A DNA stretch of 64,000 nucleotides from Nocardioides sp. (GCA_002729525.1 PBYI01000015.1:62001-126000); one strand, 5' to 3'; positions 33,202 through 41,882 are shown, numbered from the stretch's first letter. Notes: generated by a model not told the origin, from the letters alone. Translations and numbers: made by a program.

Positions 33202-34395
33202 TCAGCCGGCCAGCCGGCCGAGGAGGGACCGGCCGACCACGATGCGCTGCACCTGGCCCGAGCCCTCGAAGATGTCGATGATCTTGCAGTCGCGGTACCA
33301 CTTCTCCAGCAGCAGCTCCTTGCTGGCGCCCTCAGGCCCGAGCAGCTGCATGCAGTGCCGGATCACGCGCTCGACGGTCTCGGGCACGTACCCCTTGGAG
33401 GCTGCCGACAGGGTGCGGCTCGGCGCGCCCTGGTCGACGGTGGTCTGGGCGAGGTAGCCGAGGCGGCGACCGCGCTCGAGCGCGGCGTTCATGGCCTCGA
33501 GGTCCAGCTCGACCGCGGCCCAGCGCTGCGGGGTGAAGCCGGCGCGCTGCCCCCGGAGGATCGGGGTGACCGTGTCGATCGACGCCTGGGCGAGACCGAT
33601 GGCCATCGCCGCCATGTTGGGCCGGTTCCAGGCCAGGGCGCTCAGTGCGCCGCCCTGGCCCTTGCCGACCTGGGCGTCGCCGCCCTCGGCACTCCAGCCG
33701 AGGCGGTTCTCCAGCGGCACGGCGCAGTCGGTGAAGACGAGCTCCGAGGTGGTCCAGCTGCGGATGCCGAGCTTGTCCTCGTTCTCCTTGGCCACGGTGA
33801 ACCCGGGAGTGCCCCGCGGGACGATGAAGGCGTTGATGCCGCGCGCACCATTCGACTTGTCGATGGTCGCGAAGACGACGACGTAGTCGGCGAACGCGCC
33901 GCCGGTGCAGTACATCTTGGTGCCGTTGATGACCCAGCTGTCGCCGTCCTGCACGGCGGTGGTCGACACCTGCGAGGTGTCGGAGCCGAAGCCGGGCTCG
34001 GTCAGCGCGAAGCCGGTGTCGCCGCGCTGGGCGACGAACACGTCGTCGTACCACTTCTCGATCTGCGCGGGCGTGCCCATCGCCTGGACGACGAGGTGCC
34101 CGATGCCGCCGTTGCCGAGGGTCGGGTGCACCCACACGTCGCCGTAGTTGATGTTCTCGTAGAAGGCGAAGTGCGAGACCCAGTGGCCCTCCTCGAAGGT
34201 AGGCACGGTGTCGGGCTCGGGTACGTCGGCTCGGCCCAGCGGGATGGGTGCGGTGTCGAGGATCTCGCGCCAGTTGTCGGGGCGGCGCTTGTCGATGTCG
34301 GCCTGGCGCGCGTACGGCCGGCACTCGGACGCCGACCACTCGCGCAGCTGGCGGGAGTAGTCCTGGAGGGGCTTGCTGAGGGTCTGGGAGTACAT
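33202..34395 (-). CDS. Acyl-CoA dehydrogenase, subunit with catalytic Glu
   Basis: The 397-residue protein has the flavin-contact block GFALTEPGFGSDTSQ near residue 120, SWVINGTKMYCTGG following, and the C-terminal catalytic IFEGSGQVQR. In contrast, its flavin-binding RxxFGxxxxxFQ segment is degenerate (RAGFTPQRWAAVELD). The neighbouring acyl-CoA dehydrogenase shows the reverse pattern, which suggests the two form a heteromer as in steroid side-chain FadE/ChsE pairs (inference). ATG at 34395; the partner gene is 23 nt upstream. Confidence 0.92.
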   Translation of the reverse strand: MYSQTLSKPLQDYSRQLREWSASECRPYARQADIDKRRPDNWREILDTAPIPLGRADVPEPDTVPTFEEGHWVSHFAFYENINYGDVWVHPTLGNGGIGHLVVQAMGTPAQIEKWYDDVFVAQRGDTGFALTEPGFGSDTSQVSTTAVQDGDSWVINGTKMYCTGGAFADYVVVFATIDKSNGARGINAFIVPRGTPGFTVAKENEDKLGIRSWTTSELVFTDCAVPLENRLGWSAEGGDAQVGKGQGGALSALAWNRPNMAAMAIGLAQASIDTVTPILRGQRAGFTPQRWAAVELDLEAMNAALERGRRLGYLAQTTVDQGAPSRTLSAASKGYVPETVERVIRHCMQLLGPEGASKELLLEKWYRDCKIIDIFEGSGQVQRIVVGRSLLGRLAG

Positions 34396-34418
34396 CGGGA
34401 CCTTCTCGGGTGGCGGGG

Positions 34419-35531
34419 TCAGAGGCGGGCGCTGAAGGGCGCGCGGGCGGGGTCGGTGTCGAGGGCGGCCATCGCGGCGGCCGAGCGGTACCACAGCTCG
34501 ACCGGGTGGTCCTTGATGAACCCGTGGCCGCCGAGGGTCTGCACGGCGTCGCGGGTCGACTGGGTGCCGACCCCGTAGGCGTAGGACGCCGCGAGCGACA
34601 CCAGGTCGTCGTGCTCGGTCGCCGGGCGCTCGTCGAGGGCGAGCACGGCACCGACCAGCTCGAGCCGGGCCGCCTCGATCCGCATGGAGGCCTCGGCGAG
34701 CGGGAACGACACGCCCTGGAAGGCACCGATCGGCTGGCCGAAGGCGATCCTCCCGGTCGCGTACTCGGCGGCGTACTCGATCGCACGCTGCGCCGTGCCG
34801 AGCGCTGCGGCAGCCGCCCACAGTCGCAGGCGCTGCACCAGCACCTCGACGTCGGCGGGCGCCTCGGCCCCACCGAGCAGCGCGGACGCCGGCAGCTCGA
34901 CGTCGAAGTCCACGTCGGCGGCGCGGACCGCGTCCAGGGCGAGGCGGCCGGAGTCCGGGACGACCGTGACCCCGGCGGCGCCGGCCGGGACGACGACGAC
35001 GCGCAGGGCGCCGGCGTCCGGGTCGGTCGCGACGACCAGCACCAGCTCGGCGTCGGAGGCGAAGGGGACCGCACGCTTGGTGCCGACCAGTCGGAGGTGG
35101 TCGCCGTCGACCTGCACCGTGGTGGCGAGCTCCGCCGCACCACGACCGAAGCCCTCGTGCAGCGCCACGGCCGTCCGCCGCTCGGGCTGGGTCGCCAGCG
35201 CGGCGAGGTGCTGGTGCTGCTCCGTCGAGCCGTGCTCGGCCAGCAGCAGCGCGCCCGCGCCGTTCCAGTACGCCGCGAGGGCGATCGCGGGGTCACCGTG
35301 CGCGAGGTTCTCCACGACGGTGAGCATCGTCATCGGGTCGGGCACACCCCCACCGCCGTGCTCCTCCGGGACCGGCACGGCGAGACCGGTCTCGAACAGC
35401 TTGCGCCACACGTCGTCGGGCACGGCGCCTGCCCGCTCGGCGTCGCGGGCGGCCGGGGCGAGCAGCTCGGCGCCGATGCTGCGGGCGAGGTCGCCGACCT
35501 CGGTCAGCTCCTCGTCGGGTACCAGGTTCAT
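34419..35531 (-). CDS. Acyl-CoA dehydrogenase-like subunit lacking the C-terminal catalytic Glu
   Basis: The 370-residue protein keeps the flavin segment GRIAFGQPIGAFQGV near residue 258 and QTLGGHGFIKDHPVE, but where active enzymes have YEGT it reads AALDTDP, with Asp for Glu. The middle block aligned to xLTEPxxGSD is also weak (VALHEGFGRGAAE). It looks like the partner of the preceding subunit rather than a stand-alone enzyme. Its ATG overlaps the MaoC stop by 1 nt (35531). Confidence 0.9.
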   Translation of the reverse strand: MNLVPDEELTEVGDLARSIGAELLAPAARDAERAGAVPDDVWRKLFETGLAVPVPEEHGGGGVPDPMTMLTVVENLAHGDPAIALAAYWNGAGALLLAEHGSTEQHQHLAALATQPERRTAVALHEGFGRGAAELATTVQVDGDHLRLVGTKRAVPFASDAELVLVVATDPDAGALRVVVVPAGAAGVTVVPDSGRLALDAVRAADVDFDVELPASALLGGAEAPADVEVLVQRLRLWAAAAALGTAQRAIEYAAEYATGRIAFGQPIGAFQGVSFPLAEASMRIEAARLELVGAVLALDERPATEHDDLVSLAASYAYGVGTQSTRDAVQTLGGHGFIKDHPVELWYRSAAAMAALDTDPARAPFSARL

Positions 35532-36013
35532 CACGGTGTGTGTCTCCTCGGGTGCGGGTGGGCGTCGGGGTGGACCAGCAGCGCCGCGTCGGCGGTGGTC
35601 GTGAGCACGGCATCCGGGCCGTGCCCGTCGTAGGCATCGACGTGGACCTCGATCCGCAGACCGTGCTCGGTGGGGTCGACGGCGGTCACGACGCCGCGGC
35701 AGACGACCGGGCGGCCCGGGTACGTCGGTCGCCGGTACCGGGACCGGGCCTGCACCACGCGGGCGGTCTCCGGCGGGAGCCAGGTCGTCACCGTCTGCAG
35801 GAGGAAAGCGAAGGTCAGCCAGCCGTGGGTGATCACCCCGGTCTGGCCGGCGGCGACGGCGTAGTGGTGGTCGAAGTGGACCGGCATGTAGTCGTGCTCC
35901 GCGCCGGCGTACATCACCAGCTGGGTCGTCGTCGGGGTCCGCACCAGCTCGGGCAGCACGTCGCCGACCCGGACGGTCCGGATCTCGGCGACGGGTGCGA
36001 GATCGGTCGTCAC
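35531..36013 (-). CDS. MaoC-family dehydratase (HadB-like hotdog)
   Basis: The 160-residue single-hotdog protein has the hydratase motif AEHDYMPVHFDHHYA near residue 38, including the Asp-x4-His pair needed to hydrate enoyl-CoA. It is coupled by a GTGA overlap to the 140-residue N-terminal-type MaoC protein and the two resemble the HadA/HadB or ChsH-type split. Substrate: the enoyl-CoA made by the adjacent dehydrogenase pair (inference). Confidence 0.88.
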   Translation of the reverse strand: MTTDLAPVAEIRTVRVGDVLPELVRTPTTTQLVMYAGAEHDYMPVHFDHHYAVAAGQTGVITHGWLTFAFLLQTVTTWLPPETARVVQARSRYRRPTYPGRPVVCRGVVTAVDPTEHGLRIEVHVDAYDGHGPDAVLTTTADAALLVHPDAHPHPRRHTP

Positions 36014-36432
36014 GCGTGCTCGACCTCCGTCCAGGCGACTGTGCTGACGGGCTCACCGTCGCGCGTCGTGGTGAAGGTGACCTGGGTGAACAGCATCGGT
36101 CCGACCCGACCCTCCTTGACGAAGACGTCGGTGAGCTCCGCGACGGTCTCGAGGACGTCGCCGGCCCGGATCGGCTGGTGGAGCACGATCTCGTCGTCGG
36201 TGTGCAGGTGGCTGCGGAACGGCTCCGCGGGGCGTGGCAGGTCGGGCAGCGGCGCCCGCAGCGCCGCGACGTACGTCGGCGGGGCGACGTCGCCGTGGTG
36301 CACGGGGTGCGGGTCCCCGGTCGCCCGGGCGAAGCTGCGCAGCGCACCGCGCTCGACCTCGGTGGTCGCGGTCTCCCCGCGAGCCCCGAGGTGCTCGCGG
36401 AGGGCCGCGGCGAGCTCGTGTACGTCGGTCAC
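36010..36432 (-). CDS. MaoC N-terminal-domain protein (HadA-like hotdog)
   Basis: The 140-residue product matches the non-catalytic-type N-terminal hotdog of FAS1/HadA dehydratases: RSFARATGDPHPVHHGDVAPPTY near residue 29-51 and a late VKEGRVGPMLFTQ. It likely pairs with the HadB-like protein. The GTG at 36432 is 6 nt after TACGGT (36444-36439) and 43 nt from operator site g, with no ribosome site, so leaderless. It heads the unit MaoC-MaoC-dehydrogenase-dehydrogenase-quinone reductase. Confidence 0.85.
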   Translation of the reverse strand: MTDVHELAAALREHLGARGETATTEVERGALRSFARATGDPHPVHHGDVAPPTYVAALRAPLPDLPRPAEPFRSHLHTDDEIVLHQPIRAGDVLETVAELTDVFVKEGRVGPMLFTQVTFTTTRDGEPVSTVAWTEVEHA

Positions 36433-36474
36433 GGCGGCACCGTACGACCGCCTCCGGCAGGTCCGTGGCGCCCC

Positions 36475-36491
36475 GTTCCAGCTGCCGGAGT
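36475..36491. promoter_or_regulatory. GTTC-N9-GAAC operator, site g (divergent MaoC / crotonase promoter)
   Basis: The core reads GTTC CAGCTGCCG GAGT, right half imperfect. It is exactly centred: the MaoC GTG lies 43 nt left of the core and the crotonase ATG 43 nt right, each 6 nt after the same -10 TACGGT (36444-36439 and 36522-36527). Confidence 0.8.
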
Positions 36492-36533
36492 CACTCCTGA
36501 TCGGCCGCCGGTCGCCCGCCCTACGGTCCCCGC

Positions 36534-37325
36534 ATGGCACTGGTGCACCTGGAGCGGCGCGACGACGTCGCGGTGATCACGCTCGACCGACCGGAGGCGC
36601 GCAACGCCGTCAACGGGCCCCTCGCCCGCGCGCTCGGCGCCGCGGTCGTCGAGGTCGAGGCCGACCCCGTCCTGCGGGTCGCGGTGCTCACCGGCCGCGT
36701 GACCGAGCCGCGGCCGGTCTTCTGCGCGGGGCACGACCTGCGCACGATCGACGACGAGGTGTCGGGCGGCGACCGGGCGGCCACCGAGCGCGGCGGCTTC
36801 GCCGGGTTCGTGACCTACCCCCGCACGAAGCCGGTGGTCGCCGCGGTCGACGGCCTCGCCACGTCCGGCGGGCTCGAGCTGGTGCTCGCCTGCGACCTGG
36901 TCGTGGCCACGCGGCGGGCGAGCTTCGCGCTCGCCGAGGTGCGCTGGAACCTGGTGGCGGGCGCCGGCGGACTGTTCCGCCTCGCCTGGGCCGTCGGCCG
37001 CGCCACGGCGATGGACATGCTCCTCACCGGGGAGGCGATCACGGCGGAGCGGGCGCACCAGCTAGGCCTCGTCGGCACGCTCGTCGAGGGCGGCCAGCCC
37101 GAGGTCGTCGAGGCAGCGGTCGCTCGCGCCCGGCTCGTCGCGGCCGCCGGACCGGCCGCGGTGCGTGCGAGCCGTCGCGTGTGCGACCGCGCCTTCTCGC
37201 TGCCCGAGGACGCGCTGTGGCAGGAGAACCAGCGCGCGCTCGACGACGTGCTCGGCAGCGACGACCTCGTCGAAGGACTGCAGGCCTTCGCCGACCGCCG
37301 CACCCCGACCTTCACGGGGCGCTGA
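36534..37325 (+). CDS. Enoyl-CoA hydratase/isomerase family protein
   Basis: The 263-residue crotonase has FCAGHDLRTI near residue 63 and GLATSGGLELVLACD near 103 for the oxyanion hole. The first catalytic Glu is kept in LAEVRWNLVAGAGG; the second site is Asp in ATAMDMLLTG. ATG at 36534 follows the -10 TACGGT by 6 nt, predicting a leaderless mRNA. It is first in the plus-strand unit with the double CoA-transferase and the MFS transporter. Confidence 0.9.
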   Translation: MALVHLERRDDVAVITLDRPEARNAVNGPLARALGAAVVEVEADPVLRVAVLTGRVTEPRPVFCAGHDLRTIDDEVSGGDRAATERGGFAGFVTYPRTKPVVAAVDGLATSGGLELVLACDLVVATRRASFALAEVRWNLVAGAGGLFRLAWAVGRATAMDMLLTGEAITAERAHQLGLVGTLVEGGQPEVVEAAVARARLVAAAGPAAVRASRRVCDRAFSLPEDALWQENQRALDDVLGSDDLVEGLQAFADRRTPTFTGR

Positions 37326-37328
37326 GCC

Positions 37329-39671
37329 GTGCTGTCGAACGTCACCGTCCTGGAGGTCGGCGAGCGGGTCGCCACGGCGTACGCCGGCCGCCTGCTGCGC
37401 GACCTCGGCGCGACCGTCGTGCTGCTCGAGCCCGCAGCCGGCGTACGGCTGCGCACCGAGGAGCCGGCGTACGCCGAGGCCCTGCACGCGGGGAAGCGCT
37501 CGGTCACGACCGCGCGCTCCGCGGGACTGGCCGGTCGCGTCGACGTGGTGGTGCACGACGACGCCCCCGCGTCCCTCGAGCTGGTGCGAGACCTGCGCAC
37601 GGAGGACCCCACCGTCGTCACGGTGGCGGTCTCCGACCACGGGCTCGACGGCCCGCTCGCCGGCGTGCCCGCCAGCGAGCTGACGCTCGAGGCACGCGCC
37701 GGCATCTGCGTGGTGCACCCGACGGGTGACCGGCCGCCGGTGCCCACGGGCGTCGACCTCGGCGACCTCACGGCCGGCGCTGCCGCCGCGCAGGCCGTCG
37801 TGACCGGCCTGCTGTCGCGCGACGCGGGCGGCACCCGCACCGCAGCCGACGTGTCGGTGCTGGAGTCCCTGGTCTCCCTGGTGCAGTACCCCTGGCTGTT
37901 CTCCGGCATCGAGGGCCACGGCGTCTATCCCACGCCCCAGGCACCCGTGCCCGGCGTCGAGCCAGCCGCCGACGGCTGGGTCTGCGTCGTCGGCGTGACC
38001 GACCCGCAGTGGCAGGCGTTCAAGGCGCTGGCGCAGGTGTCCGAGCTGGACGACCCGCGGTTCGACCTGCTCAACGACCGGGTGATCCTCGCCGACGAGG
38101 TGACCCCGCTGATCCGTCGCTTCACCACGGCCCACACCGTCGACGACCTCGTCGAGCTCGGCGCGCAGCACCGGGTGCCGATCGTCCCGGTCGGTACGCC
38201 GTCGACGATCACGTCGCTACCTCCGTTCGCGGCACGTTCGTCGTTCGTCCCGCAGGCCTCCGGCGAGGGGCTGCGACCTCGACCCCCGTTCCGGGACGGC
38301 CGCGAGCCCGGCTCCGGGCCCCCCGTCGAGCCGCTGGCCGAGGTCGGCGCCGACGACGCGCTGCCAGGCTGGCTGCGCGACACCGACGCGTCCCGCCTCC
38401 CCGTCGGCCCGTCGGCCACGCCCGAGCAGCCGCTCGCCGGTCTGCGGGTCCTCGAGCTGGGCACCTTCCAGGCCGGCCCTCTGGTGACCTCCGCCCTCGC
38501 AGCGCTGGGTGCCGACGTGGTGAAGGTCGAGGCGGTACGGCGCCCCGACCTGATCCGGTTCGCCGGGGTCCCCGCGAGCGTCGACCGCTTCTGGGAGCGG
38601 TCGGCCGCCTTCACGGCCGTCAACCTGGGCAAGCGAGCCATCACCGCCGACCTCACGACGCCCGAGGGCCTCGACGTCGTACGCCGGCTGGCAGCCGGGT
38701 GCGACGTCGTGCTGGAGAACTTCCTGCCGCGCGTCACCGAGGAGCGCGGGCTGGACCTCGCCGGCCTCCAGGAGCTCAACCCCGACGTGCTGCTGGTCCG
38801 GATGCCGGCCTGGGGCCTGGACGGTCCCTGGCGCGACCGCCCCGGATTCACCTACACCGTCAACGCGGCCGCGGGCGTCGCCGAGCTCACCGGCTACCCG
38901 GACGGCGAGCCCCTGCTCACGGGCACGGTGGTCGACCCGTTCGCAGCGACGCTGGCGACCGGGGTGGTGCTCGCGGCCCTGCGGCGCCGGGTGCGCACCG
39001 GGCGCGGCGGACTCGTCGAGATCCCCCTGTGCGACGCGGCGGTGCAGCTGGCCGCCCGCTCCGTGGTGGCGTGGTCGGCGACCGGCGAGATCGCCTCCCG
39101 GCAGGGCGCCCACCATCGAGGCACCGGGCCGGCCGTCGTGGTCACCTGCGCCGACGGCGTGCGGGTCGCGGTGGACGCCGAGGACCCGCGGGGCTGGGAA
39201 GGCTTCGCCGCCGTACCCCTGGTCAAGGAGTGGGCGGGCGACGCCGGTCTCGGCGACGCCGCGACCCGAGCGACCCGGGTCGACGCGCTGGACGCCGCGC
39301 TGTCGGCGTCGTGCGCCACGGTCGGGTCGGACGAGGTCGTCCGAGCGTTCGCCGAGGCCGGGGTGCCCGCGGCACCCTTGACCGTCGGGCCGGAGCTGGT
39401 GGACGAGCCGCAGCTCGCCGCCCGCCAGCGATGGGTGCTGCTCGACCACCCGGTGATCGGCGAGCAGCTGTACCTGCTCGGGCCGGCGCGCTGGACGGCC
39501 GGCCCGGCGCCGGTGCCGAGGAGCGCGACCCCGCTGTTCGGAGAGCACACCCGCGAGGTCCTCGCCGAGGTCGGCCTCGACACGGAGGCGGTCGAGGCAC
39601 TCGCCGCCGCGGGCCAGCTCGCGTCCTCCCCCTTCGACCTCCCGTACGCCGGGCGACCGGCCGCTCCGTGA
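37329..39671 (+). CDS. Tandem-domain class III (CaiB/BaiF) CoA-transferase
   Basis: The 780-residue product is about twice the usual 400 and contains two CaiB/BaiF units, residues 1-340 and 370-770. Each keeps the aspartate that carries the acyl group in this family: Asp146 in GVDLGDLTAG and the Asp in TGTVVDPFAATLATG near 540. Class III enzymes are intertwined dimers, so the fusion may be a one-chain dimer. It would transfer CoA to the substrate acid. It lies 3 nt after the crotonase and overlaps the MFS gene start. Confidence 0.92.
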   Translation: MLSNVTVLEVGERVATAYAGRLLRDLGATVVLLEPAAGVRLRTEEPAYAEALHAGKRSVTTARSAGLAGRVDVVVHDDAPASLELVRDLRTEDPTVVTVAVSDHGLDGPLAGVPASELTLEARAGICVVHPTGDRPPVPTGVDLGDLTAGAAAAQAVVTGLLSRDAGGTRTAADVSVLESLVSLVQYPWLFSGIEGHGVYPTPQAPVPGVEPAADGWVCVVGVTDPQWQAFKALAQVSELDDPRFDLLNDRVILADEVTPLIRRFTTAHTVDDLVELGAQHRVPIVPVGTPSTITSLPPFAARSSFVPQASGEGLRPRPPFRDGREPGSGPPVEPLAEVGADDALPGWLRDTDASRLPVGPSATPEQPLAGLRVLELGTFQAGPLVTSALAALGADVVKVEAVRRPDLIRFAGVPASVDRFWERSAAFTAVNLGKRAITADLTTPEGLDVVRRLAAGCDVVLENFLPRVTEERGLDLAGLQELNPDVLLVRMPAWGLDGPWRDRPGFTYTVNAAAGVAELTGYPDGEPLLTGTVVDPFAATLATGVVLAALRRRVRTGRGGLVEIPLCDAAVQLAARSVVAWSATGEIASRQGAHHRGTGPAVVVTCADGVRVAVDAEDPRGWEGFAAVPLVKEWAGDAGLGDAATRATRVDALDAALSASCATVGSDEVVRAFAEAGVPAAPLTVGPELVDEPQLAARQRWVLLDHPVIGEQLYLLGPARWTAGPAPVPRSATPLFGEHTREVLAEVGLDTEAVEALAAAGQLASSPFDLPYAGRPAAP

Positions 39672-40867
39672 CCACACCGACGTCGACGGTCACCACGGAC
39701 CGGTTGTGGCGCGCGCCGTACGTCGTCACGGTCGTGGCGACGAGCCTGGTCTTCGTCGCGGTCGGCGTGACCATCCCGCTGCTGCCGTTCGTCGTGCTGG
39801 ACCGGCTCGGCGGCACCGAGCTGGCCGTCGGGCTGGTCTTCGGCGCCTCGGCACTGTCGGCGGTGCTGTGCCGACCCGCGCTCGGCTGGCTCGGCGACGT
39901 CCGCGGGCGTCGCCTCCTGCTGGTGGTCGGCACCGTGGTGACGGCAGCGGGGCTCTGGGGACACCTCGTCGCCGCGAACGTGTCGGCCCTGGTGCTCGCC
40001 CGGCTCGTGCTCGGTCTGGGCCAGGCGGCCGTGATGGTCGCTGCCGCCACCCTGGCTCTCGACCTGGCGCCGGCCGGCCGGCGTGGGGAGGCCTCGAGCT
40101 ATCTCTTCCTGGCCGTCAACGGCGGCATCGGGACCGGCCCGGCCGTGGGGCAGCAGCTCGCGTCCCACGGCGAGGCCACCGCGTGGTTCGGGGCTGCCTC
40201 GCTGTGCCTGGTCGCGGGGGTCCTCGCCCTCTTCCTGCCGCGGCCGCCCCGCGCCGACACGGGCGGAGAAGCCCTGGTGCCGGTGCGGCCGTCGTACGGC
40301 GCAGCCCTGCGGACGGGCACGCTGGCCGGCCTCGGGACCCTGGGCTTCGCCGGCTTCCTGGCGTTCGTGCCGTTGTACGCCGACGACCTCGACCTCACCG
40401 CGACGTGGGCGGTGTTCCTGCTCGCCTCGGGCACGGTCGTCACCGTGCGGATCGTCGGTGCCCGCGTGCCGGACCGGCTCGGCGCCCGCACGGTGGCACG
40501 CACGTCGTTCGGGGCGATCGCGACCGGGTTCGGCGTCATGGCGCTGTGGGGCACCGTGCCCGGCCTGCTGGTCGGCACCGTGGTGATGGCGGGCGGCATG
40601 GGGCTCCTGGTGCCGTCGCTGGTGCTGCACGCGACGTCCGGGGTCAGCGCCGGCGAGGAAACCCGGCGGATGAGCACGTTCACGCTCTTCCTCGACCTCG
40701 CCGCGGCCCTCGGTCCGAGCCTGCTCGGACTGGTGGCGGTGCGGGCGTCGTACGGCCAGGCGTTCCTGGGGTGCGCCGCCGCGGCGCTGCTGGGTCTGGT
40801 GCTGCTGCTGCGCTGGGTGCCGGCGCGAAGCTCGACGGCACCCGGACCGGCGGCGGAGCCCGCCTGA
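39668..40867 (+). CDS. MFS transporter
   Basis: The 399-residue protein has about 12 hydrophobic helices and the loop 2-3 motif GWLGDVRGRRLLLV of the major facilitator superfamily near residue 75, with PDRLGARTVAR in the second half. The GTG at 39668 overlaps the CoA-transferase stop (GTGA). Its placement at the end of the acyl-CoA unit suggests uptake or efflux of a pathway acid; direction is not known. Confidence 0.9.
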   Translation: MTTPTSTVTTDRLWRAPYVVTVVATSLVFVAVGVTIPLLPFVVLDRLGGTELAVGLVFGASALSAVLCRPALGWLGDVRGRRLLLVVGTVVTAAGLWGHLVAANVSALVLARLVLGLGQAAVMVAAATLALDLAPAGRRGEASSYLFLAVNGGIGTGPAVGQQLASHGEATAWFGAASLCLVAGVLALFLPRPPRADTGGEALVPVRPSYGAALRTGTLAGLGTLGFAGFLAFVPLYADDLDLTATWAVFLLASGTVVTVRIVGARVPDRLGARTVARTSFGAIATGFGVMALWGTVPGLLVGTVVMAGGMGLLVPSLVLHATSGVSAGEETRRMSTFTLFLDLAAALGPSLLGLVAVRASYGQAFLGCAAAALLGLVLLLRWVPARSSTAPGPAAEPA

Positions 40868-40871
40868 CCGC

Positions 40872-40994
40872 TCAGGCTCCCGACGCGTCCGCCGCGGCCA
40901 GGTCGACGACGCCGCGACCGGTCAGCACGACCGTGCCCTCGGCGTTGCGCGTGGTGATCGCGAGCTCGACGAGGGCTCCGTCGACGCCGACGAC
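40872..40994 (-). pseudogene. In-frame 3' remainder of the MaoC gene after an amber codon
   Basis: Reading on past TAG at 40997-40995 gives about 40 more codons to a TGA at 40874-40872. They encode VVGVDGALVELAITTRNAEG and then TVVLTGRGVVDL, a typical C-terminal strand pair of a MaoC hotdog. The downstream frame is therefore gene sequence, not spacer. One base change (for example CAG to TAG) explains the stop. Confidence 0.75.
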
Positions 40995-41783
40995 CTAGGC
41001 CCGCGCCGTCAGCGTGTCGCCCGGCCAGACCTGCGCCACGAAGCGGCCACCGAGGTGGCGCACCGCGTCGTTGCCCCACCGGTCGGTGAGCACCCGTGCG
41101 GTCATGCCCATCGTGAGCATCCCGTGCGCGAAGACGTCCGGGAAGCCCGCGACGGCGGTGGCGTACGCCGGGTCGGTGTGCAGCGGGTTGAAGTCGCCCG
41201 ACGCTCCGGCGTACTGGACGATCCGGGTGCGGGTGAGGTCGTCCACCAGCACCGTCTCGAGCACGTCGCCGACGGCGGGCACGGGGACGGCGCTCATGGC
41301 GGGCGCCCCGGGGACCTGAGCGGTCCGGACGCCGACGAGCGTGCTGCGCACCACCACCTCGCCGTCGTCGTCGCGGAGCTCGGTGACCTCCTCGAAGAAC
41401 GACAGCGTGCCGCCGCGGCGGCCCTCCTTCTCCCACGTCCTCCCGGGGCGCACGGTCGGGTGGAGCGTCTCGCCCACGCGTACCGACCGCACGAGGTCGA
41501 AGTGCTGCTCGGCGTAGAGCACGCCCGCGGTCGGGTCCTCCTCGCCGTCGAGCAGGCCGGTGGGCGACGACGCGGGCTCCACCCAGCGTTCGCCCTCGCG
41601 CGGCCGCAGCGGGTTGTCGGGGTCGACGTGCGCGGTGGCGATGGTGAAGGTCGGTGGGACGGCCGCGCCCGGGCGGACGCACGACTCCTCCGAGCGGGTG
41701 TCGCCGAGGGCGCGGGCGAAGGTGCGCACGTGCAGCGACTCGACCGGGAAGTCCGGGAGTGCGTGCGCCGACGGGGTGGTCAT
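40995..41783 (-). CDS. Double-hotdog MaoC-family dehydratase, truncated by an in-frame stop
   Basis: The 262-residue product has an N-terminal FAS1-type hotdog (RTFARALGDTRSEESCVRPG, then VPPTFTIA) and a C-terminal MaoC hotdog with catalytic-type QYAGASGDFNPLHTDPAYA near residue 193. It stops at TAG 40997-40995 before the last strands of the second hotdog, which are still encoded downstream. Either the enzyme is damaged, the stop is read through, or the base is an error. ATG at 41783 is 6 nt after TAGCGT (41795-41790), so leaderless. Confidence 0.85.
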   Translation of the reverse strand: MTTPSAHALPDFPVESLHVRTFARALGDTRSEESCVRPGAAVPPTFTIATAHVDPDNPLRPREGERWVEPASSPTGLLDGEEDPTAGVLYAEQHFDLVRSVRVGETLHPTVRPGRTWEKEGRRGGTLSFFEEVTELRDDDGEVVVRSTLVGVRTAQVPGAPAMSAVPVPAVGDVLETVLVDDLTRTRIVQYAGASGDFNPLHTDPAYATAVAGFPDVFAHGMLTMGMTARVLTDRWGNDAVRHLGGRFVAQVWPGDTLTARA

Positions 41784-41823
41784 GAGCCCACGCTAGGAGC
41801 GCCCGCCTCGCTCGGACCGGTCG

Positions 41824-41840
41824 GTTCCGGGCCCCGGAAC
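41824..41840. promoter_or_regulatory. GTTC-N9-GAAC operator, site h (divergent MaoC / CoA-transferase promoter)
   Basis: GTTC CGGGCCCCG GAAC is a perfect core. The MaoC ATG lies 41 nt to the left behind TAGCGT (41795-41790). The CoA-transferase GTG lies 43 nt to the right behind TAGTTT (41870-41875). Confidence 0.87.
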
Positions 41841-41882
41841 GCCGCCGCGCGGGCACCGTGCGGCGGTCCTAGTTTCGGCCGG

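Noticed and set aside
13936..41840. KstR-type steroid operators
   Set aside because: The KstR pattern as I know it has GAAC before GTTC with a short centre; the sites here are GTTC-N9-GAAC.
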